This document shows, in pieces, positions 58,198 to 64,000 of a stretch of DNA of 64,000 nt. Made by a program: the position numbers and the translations under genes. The stretch comes from Nitrospira sp. GTDB taxonomy: Bacteria; Nitrospirota; Nitrospiria; Nitrospirales; Nitrospiraceae. The notes under the pieces are model-generated. The model saw nothing but the letters and a program-made list of their open reading frames with translations, was not told the origin of the DNA and ran no database searches. The stretch lies in assembly GCA_030123605.1 (NCBI GenBank), contig CP126123.1, positions 3,018,001 to 3,082,000 on the forward strand. Reading direction: 5' to 3'. The first letter of the stretch is position 1. The number at the start of each line of letters is the position of its first letter.

Positions 58198-59730
58198 ATG
58201 TGGCCGGTGATCGTGTTGTTGGCCGGGCCGGTGGTCGCAGGGCTGCTCAGCCTGGTGATCCATCGTGCGCGCCTGCTGCATGTCGTGAATTTTTCGACCA
58301 TGCTGGCGCTGGCCGTCGCCGAGACGGCCCTGACCGAGCGGGTGCTGGCGGATGGGTCGATCACGACACTGGGGACCCTGGTCTACGTGGACGCGCTGTC
58401 GGATTTTATCCTGGCCATCATCACCGCCATCGGATTGTCCTGTTCGCTCTACATGTGGTCCTACATGGACGACCAGGTCGCCAGAGGGGTCATCGCGCCG
58501 AAACGCCTGAGCCTCTTCTTTTTCCTCTTCCACATGTTCCTCTTCGCGATGGTGGGGGCGACGATGGCGAACAGCCTGGGTGTGCAGTGGGTGGCGTTGG
58601 AGGGTACGACGCTGGCGACGACGTTCTTGATCGCCTTCTTCCGGAGGCGCGAATCCCTGGAAGCGGGCTGGAAATATTTGATTCTCTGTTCGGTGGGCAT
58701 CGCCCTCGCCCTGTTCGGTGTCGTCCTGACCTACTACTCCTCCGTGCGAGTCCTGAGTGATGTGAGTGCGGCACTCAACATCACGGCGTTGACCGCGGTG
58801 GCGAATCAGTTGGACCCCAATGTGCTCAAGCTGGCGTTTATTTTCGTCCTCGTCGGGTACGGCACGAAGGTGGGCCTGGTTCCCATGCATACCTGGCTGC
58901 CGGACGCCTATGCGGAGGCGCCCGCGCCGATTGCAGCGATGTTGGCCGGGGTGTTGGAGACCGTCGCGGTCTATACCCTGCTGCGCAGTAAGGTTCTTGT
59001 GGACCAGGCGATTTCTCCGACGTTCAGCGGCAACTTACTCATCACGTTCGGGCTCCTCTCATTCGTCGTGGCGGCCCTGTTCGTACTCATCCAGCACAAC
59101 TACAAACGGCTCTTCGCCTATTCGAGCATCGAACATATGGGGTTGGCCATGATCGGCTTCGGAGTCGGCGGATTTGCCGGCACGTTCGGCGGGCTCTTCC
59201 ACCTGCTGAATCACGCCCTGGCCAAGGCGCTGGCATTTTTCGTCGCCGGCAATATTCACCGGCGATTCGACACGTTGGAAATCGACGGCGTGCGGGGTCT
59301 GGCGCGATCGCAGCCGATTACTGCCGCGGCGATTCTGGTGGCCGGTTGCGCGCTGGCCGGCCTGCCGCCGTTTTCGCCCTTCGTCAGCGAGTTGCTGGTC
59401 GTGTCGGCGGTGGCTGCGCAGGACTTCGCGTCCGATACGGTGCATGTCGGACGATTCGTGACGCTGGCGATCTCCGACGAGATGCGGAGCCTCGGCATCG
59501 TGGCGTTGTTTCTGTCATTCGGCGTCGTCCTGTTCGGGGGATTCATGTATCGCATCGGCATGATGGTCTGGGGCACTCCACCGCCAGGCAGCCTACAGGG
59601 CGAATCCTGGACGGTCGGCCATGTGCCGGTGATGGTGATCGTCGGGGCCTTGATCGGATTGGGATTCATGCTTCCTGAGCCGATCCGGATCCTGCTGACC
59701 AGGGCCGTCAACGTGATTGTGGTGAGGTGA
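58198..59730 (+). CDS. hyfF: HyfF-like antiporter-type membrane subunit
   Basis: 510 residues, about fourteen transmembrane helices. NuoN/NuoM-type motifs: WVALEGTTLATTFLIAFFRR with the conserved Glu, FVLVGYGTKVGLVPMHTWLP with the helix Lys, AYAEAPAPIAAMLAGVLE, and LLNHALAKALAFFVAGNIHR. It is the second ion-channel subunit of this complex besides HyfB, so at least two ion-translocating units are present. The downstream large-subunit gene starts 4 bp later. Confidence 0.9.
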   Translation: MWPVIVLLAGPVVAGLLSLVIHRARLLHVVNFSTMLALAVAETALTERVLADGSITTLGTLVYVDALSDFILAIITAIGLSCSLYMWSYMDDQVARGVIAPKRLSLFFFLFHMFLFAMVGATMANSLGVQWVALEGTTLATTFLIAFFRRRESLEAGWKYLILCSVGIALALFGVVLTYYSSVRVLSDVSAALNITALTAVANQLDPNVLKLAFIFVLVGYGTKVGLVPMHTWLPDAYAEAPAPIAAMLAGVLETVAVYTLLRSKVLVDQAISPTFSGNLLITFGLLSFVVAALFVLIQHNYKRLFAYSSIEHMGLAMIGFGVGGFAGTFGGLFHLLNHALAKALAFFVAGNIHRRFDTLEIDGVRGLARSQPITAAAILVAGCALAGLPPFSPFVSELLVVSAVAAQDFASDTVHVGRFVTLAISDEMRSLGIVALFLSFGVVLFGGFMYRIGMMVWGTPPPGSLQGESWTVGHVPVMVIVGALIGLGFMLPEPIRILLTRAVNVIVVR

Positions 59731-59734
59731 CCGT

Positions 59735-61327
59735 ATGATCGACGCACGTCCAGCGGTCGAGCAACTGAGGGTGGCCTTCACGCAAGCCATCATCGGGGTG
59801 GGCTCCCTGCACGGTATCCCGATACTGAGGCTGGATAAGAGAGACGTGCCGACAGTCGCCCATTTCATCCATACACATCCCGGTCTGCGCGGGTCGCTCT
59901 CACTGCTCTGGGCGGTCGATCATCGCCCTCGCGAGGCGCGCGACGAACTCTGCTATCTCTTCACCCTGGCGGCGCGCAAAGACTGGCTATTGCTCGCCAC
60001 GGATCTTCCGGACGGTGAACGGGAATTTTCGTCGATCACGCCGACCCTCCATGCGGCGAAATGGTACGAACGCGAGGTCCGTGACCTGTTCGGCCTGATT
60101 CCCGTCGGGCATCCTGACATGCGGCGACTTGTCCGTCACGAACATTGGCCGAAAGGCACCCATCCGCTCAAGAAGGATTTTTCCTGGAACAGGGTGTTGG
60201 AGCGGGTGCAAGGGCAGTACGCGTTCCGGAAGATTCAAGGCGAGGGTGTCTTCGAGGTTCCCGTCGGCCCGATCCATGCGGGCATCATCGAGCCGGGCCA
60301 TTTCCGGTTCTCGGTCGCCGGTGAGCCGATCATGCAGCTCGAACTGCGTCATTTCTGGAAACATCGAGGGGTTGAAAAATTGTTCGAGCAGCAGCAGCTG
60401 ACGGCGGCGGTACCGTTGTCCGAACGAGTCTCCGGCGATACGACCGTCGGCCACAGTCTGGCCTATTGTCAGGCGGTCGAGATATTGCTCGGAATGGAAG
60501 TGCCGCAGCGTGCCCGCTACCTGCGCAGTCTCTTCCTTGAACTCGAGCGGTTGCACAACCACATCGGCGATGTCGGGGCCATCTGCAACGATACAGCCTA
60601 TGTTCTCGCCCATGCCCACTGCGGGCGGATGAAAGAGCAACTCATGCAGCTCAATGATCGCCTTGCCGGTTCGCGCTTTCTCCGTGGTGTCAATTGCGTG
60701 GGAGGAGTCGCCGTCGACGTGACCGACGCGCAGGCCGCCCAGGTGGTGACGGAGTTGGATGCCATCGAGCGGGACTTTACCACGATCGAGAAGATTCTGT
60801 TTGCGAATGCCTCTCTCACAGAACGGTTGGAGAACACGGGGATCCTCACGGAACGTATTGCCTGGGACCATGCGGTGGTGGGGGTCGTCGGCCGCGCATC
60901 CGGCATGGACAGGGATATCCGGCGCGATCGACCCTTCGCCGCCTATGGCGAACTTCAGCCGCAAGTGCCGTTCTATCGGTACGGTGATGTTCGTGCCAGG
61001 ATGCGGGTGAGATTGGATGAGGTGCACGAGTCGATCCGGCTCGTTCGTGAGATCCGCCGGCGTCTGCCGCAGGGGCCGTTGACTGTCCGGCCGAGGCGGG
61101 AACCGGTGGCGGGCGAATGGGCGATCTCGGCTGTCGAAGGCTGGCGAGGCGAGATTCTGTATGTGGTTATGGCAGGAGAGCTGGGACGAATTCATCGGTG
61201 CAAAGTGCGCGACCCGTCCTTCGTCAATTGGCCGGCGATTCAATGGGCGGCGCTCGGCAATATCGTGCCGGATTTCCCGTTGATCAATAAGAGCTTCAAC
61301 CTGTCCTATGCGGGGAACGATTTGTAA
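59735..61327 (+). CDS. HyfG/NuoCD-like large subunit lacking NiFe-site cysteines
   Basis: 530 residues: an N-terminal NuoC-like domain (AKWYEREVRDLFGLIPVGHP, then HWPKGTHPLKKDF) fused to a NuoD/hydrogenase-large-subunit domain. In NiFe hydrogenases the first CxxC would lie where this protein reads ERVSGDTTVGHS (about 230). The C-terminal CxxC place reads KVRDPSFVNWPA (about 490). So no Ni-Fe centre can form and the name hydrogenase would be misleading. ELRHFWKHRGVEKLFEQQQL and LELERLHNHIGDVG are conserved. It is probably a redox-coupling subunit of an Ehr-type complex. Confidence 0.88.
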   Translation: MIDARPAVEQLRVAFTQAIIGVGSLHGIPILRLDKRDVPTVAHFIHTHPGLRGSLSLLWAVDHRPREARDELCYLFTLAARKDWLLLATDLPDGEREFSSITPTLHAAKWYEREVRDLFGLIPVGHPDMRRLVRHEHWPKGTHPLKKDFSWNRVLERVQGQYAFRKIQGEGVFEVPVGPIHAGIIEPGHFRFSVAGEPIMQLELRHFWKHRGVEKLFEQQQLTAAVPLSERVSGDTTVGHSLAYCQAVEILLGMEVPQRARYLRSLFLELERLHNHIGDVGAICNDTAYVLAHAHCGRMKEQLMQLNDRLAGSRFLRGVNCVGGVAVDVTDAQAAQVVTELDAIERDFTTIEKILFANASLTERLENTGILTERIAWDHAVVGVVGRASGMDRDIRRDRPFAAYGELQPQVPFYRYGDVRARMRVRLDEVHESIRLVREIRRRLPQGPLTVRPRREPVAGEWAISAVEGWRGEILYVVMAGELGRIHRCKVRDPSFVNWPAIQWAALGNIVPDFPLINKSFNLSYAGNDL

Positions 61328-61342
61328 GAAACGAGCCATGAG

Positions 61343-61392
61343 CCACCGGCCTCAGCTTCGAGCCGGAAACTGATCGCTGAAGGTTGACAGCG
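61343..61392 (-). repeat. Short intergenic repeat (copy 2, inverted)
   Basis: The reverse complement shares TCAGCGATCAG and AGCTGA with the element at 21823-21860. It fills most of the gap between the large- and small-subunit genes. Confidence 0.45.
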
Positions 61393-61403
61393 GAGGAGGC
61401 CGC

Positions 61404-61925
61404 ATGTTTCGCATCATCAAGAAAAGTCTCAAGACCGGCGTCGTTACCGGGCATCATCCGGACGTGAACGTACCTCACGAGCCGGTCAGCCGTGAGGCCA
61501 TCGAAAAGGCCAGGCCCTTCAGGCGGTCGATGACCATCCGTGAAGTGGACACCGGTTCCTGCAATGCCTGCGAGATGGAAATGAATGCGCTGGTCAATCC
61601 CATCTATGACGTGGAGCGGTTTGGAGTCCACATTGCGGCGTCACCACGTCATGCCGACGCCCTGGTCGTCACTGGCCCTGTGACCGTGAACATGGAACGG
61701 GCACTGAAAGATGTGTACAAGGCGACGCCCGATCCGAAGCTCGTCATCGCGTTGGGAGATTGTGCCGTTCACTGCGGCATGTTCAAGGGAAGTTATGCGG
61801 TGACCGGGCCGGTCGAACGGCACATTCCCGTCGATGTCCGTATTCCCGGCTGCCCTCCGCGCCCGGCGGAGATTCTCGCGGTCCTGGAAGCGCTACGTAA
61901 AGATCCACCGGATTCAGCCCGGTAG
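61404..61925 (+). CDS. hyfI: HyfI/NuoB-like iron-sulfur small subunit
   Basis: 173 residues, start fixed by GGAGGAGG before ATG 61404. Cluster ligands typical of the N2-type [4Fe-4S] centre: Cys53 and Cys56 (GSCNACEME), Cys120 (LGDCAVHCG) and Cys150 (IPGCPPRP). The intact cluster site shows that electron transfer to the large subunit is retained. No ferredoxin-like subunit (HyfH/HyfA) is encoded in the window, so the electron donor is unclear. Confidence 0.92.
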   Translation: MFRIIKKSLKTGVVTGHHPDVNVPHEPVSREAIEKARPFRRSMTIREVDTGSCNACEMEMNALVNPIYDVERFGVHIAASPRHADALVVTGPVTVNMERALKDVYKATPDPKLVIALGDCAVHCGMFKGSYAVTGPVERHIPVDVRIPGCPPRPAEILAVLEALRKDPPDSAR

Positions 61926-62301
61926 CGCCCGCAGACAATCACCCTCTCTGGCGTTCATCCAACATCTCTTTGCGGCCTGCTCAATAGACGATCACACCTG
62001 CGTCCACATACCTGCTTCCACCCTCGCGAGCTGACCTGTTTCGACTGCTCGGTCATGTGAAGCGAGCCGTCTCAAATGCGTGAACAGCGGTTCGAGAAGA
62101 CCTTCTCAGAACCTCTATTCTCTTAGCCGACTGCGTCACAGGCATTCCTTCTGGACGCCTCCATTTTTATGCCGTCTTAACGCGCGAGGGGCCCGGCTTA
62201 ACACCGTTCTGATGCCCTGCTTGATACGCTTCCAGCATACGAAGATACGTTGAATTCGAAGACGGCATATCCATAGTAACTCAAAAACGAAGGAGCCATT
62301 G
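61926..62301. other. Intergenic region before the porin gene
   Basis: 376 bp without a convincing gene. Contains two GATAC half-sites exactly 21 bp apart (62223-62227 and 62244-62248), each lacking a good left arm. No clear GG-N10-GC promoter follows at the usual distance. An AAGGAG just before 62302 serves the porin ORF. Confidence 0.4.
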
Positions 62302-63720
62302 ATGCTGCTGGTTGTACTGAGCTTGCTGTTGGGAATGGCCGGACTCCTGTGGATCTTGGTGCTCGCCGTCATGCAAGCGGATCGGCAAATCGATAGGAAG
62401 GACTTGCGAGAGGCGAATCAGGCCATTGTGGAGGCACCTCCTTGTGAAGCAAAGGCCACATACGCAGAAGTAGGTGCACAGGAAGGAAGGGCCGCGGTCA
62501 TGACGTCGACGCTCTGGTGGATGACGAGAGCAACAGTACTCACCGTGGGGACGATGGCACCTCCGGCGCTCGGGCAAGACATCGTCGGTCCCGCAAGTGA
62601 GGGGCAGTCGATGAATAGTGCACCGTCGGACTCGGTGGAACAGGAAAAGAGTCAGCCACCGCCGTGGCACTATGGCGGATTCGTCGACTTGGGCTATTCG
62701 CTCGACTTCAACTTTCCGGAAAACCATGTGTTCCGCAATCGCGGGACCACGCCGCGTGTGAATGAGCTCGACATCAATATGGCGGGAGCCTATGTCAGGA
62801 AAGATCCGTCCGAGCAGTCGCGCTGGGGGACGGAATTGCTGGTGCAAGGCGGAATGGATGCCAAGGATTTCGGATTCGGAGTCAATTTGCCCAAGGTGCA
62901 AGGCTCCGATGCCTTGCGCCATTTCGGTCGCGCGAATGTGTCCTATCTCGCCCCGGTCGGGAACGGCGTGACCCTTCAAGCGGGACTCTTCAATAGCTTC
63001 ATTGGGTACGAGTCGCTCTACGCCAAGGACAATGTGAACTACACACGCGCTTGGATCGCCGATTATTCTCCATACCTGATGTTCGGGGCCAATGCCGTGT
63101 ATCCCTTCAACGAGCAATGGACCGGGGCGGTCTTCGTGATCAACGAGTACTTCCATCTCCAAAACTCGAACAATCTTCCGAGTTATGGCGCCCAGGTCGC
63201 CTACAAACCCAGTGGATCCTGGACGTTTAAGGAAACGATCTATTATGGACCGGATCAATCACACACTGCACTGGAGTTTTGGCGATCCTTTTCGGACTCC
63301 ATCGTGGAATGGAAGGTGACTGACGACGTGACCATTGCGGGCGACTACCAGATTGGGACGCAGAAAAATGCGACGGCTGCGGGCAACCCACGACAGTTTT
63401 ACATGGGGGCGACCATTCCGGTGCGGTGGCATATCGGCGGGCCATGGACGGTGGCGGTGAGGCCGGAGTTTTACTGGGACCGGAACGGTCTCATGACCGG
63501 CGCGGAGCAGTTGGTCAAAGCGGTTACCACGACGACTGAATACAAGGTGCCCTACAAATGGACCAACATGATCATGCGGCTGGAATATCGCTACGACGAG
63601 TCCAGGGGAGCGGGGGGAGGATTTTTCAAGGGCAACGAAATAGCACCAGGAGTCATCGGCTTGACGCCGGCTCAACACCTGCTGATCTTCGGTCTGATCT
63701 GGACGCTCGATTCACCATAG
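62302..63720 (+). CDS. Outer-membrane beta-barrel porin (OmpL/bbp2-like)
   Basis: 472 residues from ATG 62302 (AAGGAG at 6 bp). Odd N-terminus: one hydrophobic helix (LLLGMAGLLWILVLAVMQ), 40 polar residues, then a normal signal peptide starting at an internal Met (ATG 62500, MTSTLWWMTRATVLTVGT, cleavage near ALGQ). The true start may be 62500. The barrel has alternating strands such as YGGFVDLGYSLDFNFP, ELLVQGGMDAKDFGFGVN, WTFKETIYYGPDQ and NMIMRLEYRYDE, and ends LLIFGLIWTLD. It may let ions through the outer membrane; the KdpF-like peptide next door suggests potassium supply. Confidence 0.85.
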   Translation: MLLVVLSLLLGMAGLLWILVLAVMQADRQIDRKDLREANQAIVEAPPCEAKATYAEVGAQEGRAAVMTSTLWWMTRATVLTVGTMAPPALGQDIVGPASEGQSMNSAPSDSVEQEKSQPPPWHYGGFVDLGYSLDFNFPENHVFRNRGTTPRVNELDINMAGAYVRKDPSEQSRWGTELLVQGGMDAKDFGFGVNLPKVQGSDALRHFGRANVSYLAPVGNGVTLQAGLFNSFIGYESLYAKDNVNYTRAWIADYSPYLMFGANAVYPFNEQWTGAVFVINEYFHLQNSNNLPSYGAQVAYKPSGSWTFKETIYYGPDQSHTALEFWRSFSDSIVEWKVTDDVTIAGDYQIGTQKNATAAGNPRQFYMGATIPVRWHIGGPWTVAVRPEFYWDRNGLMTGAEQLVKAVTTTTEYKVPYKWTNMIMRLEYRYDESRGAGGGFFKGNEIAPGVIGLTPAQHLLIFGLIWTLDSP

Positions 63721-63885
63721 GGCAGTGGTTTTTACACCGTTTTTATTTTCTACGCGATACCTTGAGCATGAAGTGGCAGGGAGGAGGACATGAGCAGGAG
63801 GTGTGGGACGGTCGTCTGTACCCTGCTCATGTGTTCCGTGCGGATCGGTCCACATCAGGGTGTCCTTCCCGTAAGGAGCAGTCAC

Positions 63886-63966
63886 ATGGATCTCATCTAC
63901 TTGGCAATCGTCGCGGCGTTTTTCCTGTTGTCCGGCTTGCTCATCTCGGCGCTGGATCGGCTCTAG
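63886..63966 (+). CDS. kdpF: KdpF-like membrane peptide, 26 aa
   Basis: MDLIYLAIVAAFFLLSGLLI then SALDRL, a single transmembrane helix, with AAGGAG at 7-bp spacing before the ATG. Size and layout match KdpF, the small stabilising subunit of the K+-ATPase that precedes kdpA. kdpA would lie just outside the window. An in-frame ATG at 63790 with a strong GGGAGGAGG would add 32 residues (58 aa in total). Both starts are possible; the short form fits the family better. Confidence 0.55.
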   Translation: MDLIYLAIVAAFFLLSGLLISALDRL

Positions 63967-64000
63967 CAGGATGCGGAAAACGTCCGCCAGCGGTGTTCTC

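Noticed and set aside
59987-61339. 450-codon open frame on the minus strand
   Set aside because: Antisense to the HyfG-like large subunit gene.
59735-61925. Calling the cluster a group 4 NiFe hydrogenase
   Set aside because: Both CxxC pairs for nickel binding are missing from the large subunit.
62223-62248. Two GATAC half-sites as a further member of the sigma-54 regulon
   Set aside because: Left arms are absent and no GG-N10-GC follows at the usual distance.
1-64000. CRISPR array near the CARF-type gene
   Set aside because: No regularly spaced direct repeats were seen anywhere in the window.

Overview
The window is a high-GC, densely packed bacterial chromosome segment. Gene content and small-protein style (MurJ, Mfd, SurA-like isomerases, GmhA/HldE heptose genes, a hyf/complex-I-like membrane complex, an OmpL-type porin before a KdpF-like peptide, many small secreted proteins) suggest a Gram-negative Nitrospira-like member of the Nitrospirota. 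That assignment is inference from remembered gene content, not a computed placement. I saw no rRNA, tRNA or CRISPR array.

Layout. 1-7.2 kb: TPM-domain proteins, murJ, ogt, dtd, a unique hypothetical, a T2-family isoaspartyl peptidase, mtgA and engB. 7.2-16.7 kb: a long minus-strand run (gmhA, an unknown protein, a SprT-like protease, dinB, hldE-type adenylyltransferase, mfd, two PpiC/SurA-type isomerases) joining heptose synthesis, DNA repair and outer-membrane protein folding. 16.75-19 kb: a lower-GC insert with a trypsin-like protease and an XRE regulator flanked by two near-identical 16-bp palindromes. 19-24.5 kb: SPFH/NfeD pair, an orphan TIGR02710-type CARF protein, a YbgC thioesterase with a 37-residue membrane peptide, and a B12-binding radical SAM enzyme with a 77-residue partner. 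24.5-41 kb: an accessory stretch of secreted or lytic proteins (amidase, lipoproteins, NUC endonuclease plus S8 protease, SNase) with remnants of an integron (IntI fragment, attC-like dyad, cassette-like ORFs) and a broken toxin-antitoxin pair. 41-54 kb: secreted RNase plus barstar, a phosphatase/phosphofructokinase fusion, pyruvate kinase, Gph, an M16 peptidase pair and membrane metalloproteases. 54.4-61.9 kb: a hyfBCEFGI-like complex whose large subunit lacks the NiFe cysteines. 62.3-64 kb: a porin and a KdpF-like peptide.

The most notable find is a probable sigma-54 regulon. A palindrome GTATC-N6-GATAC, usually in two copies 21-23 bp apart, lies about 85-105 bp upstream of a good GG-N10-GC promoter at five loci: the 77-aa peptide/radical SAM pair, the amidase, a Cys-rich lipoprotein, the NUC endonuclease/S8 protease pair, and a small zinc-type protein. 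A sixth tandem site has no evident promoter. A sigma-54-like promoter also precedes the SNase gene. The targets include a wall hydrolase, a nuclease and a protease, so a coordinated lysis, scavenging or antagonism programme run by one unidentified enhancer-binding protein is a reasonable hypothesis.
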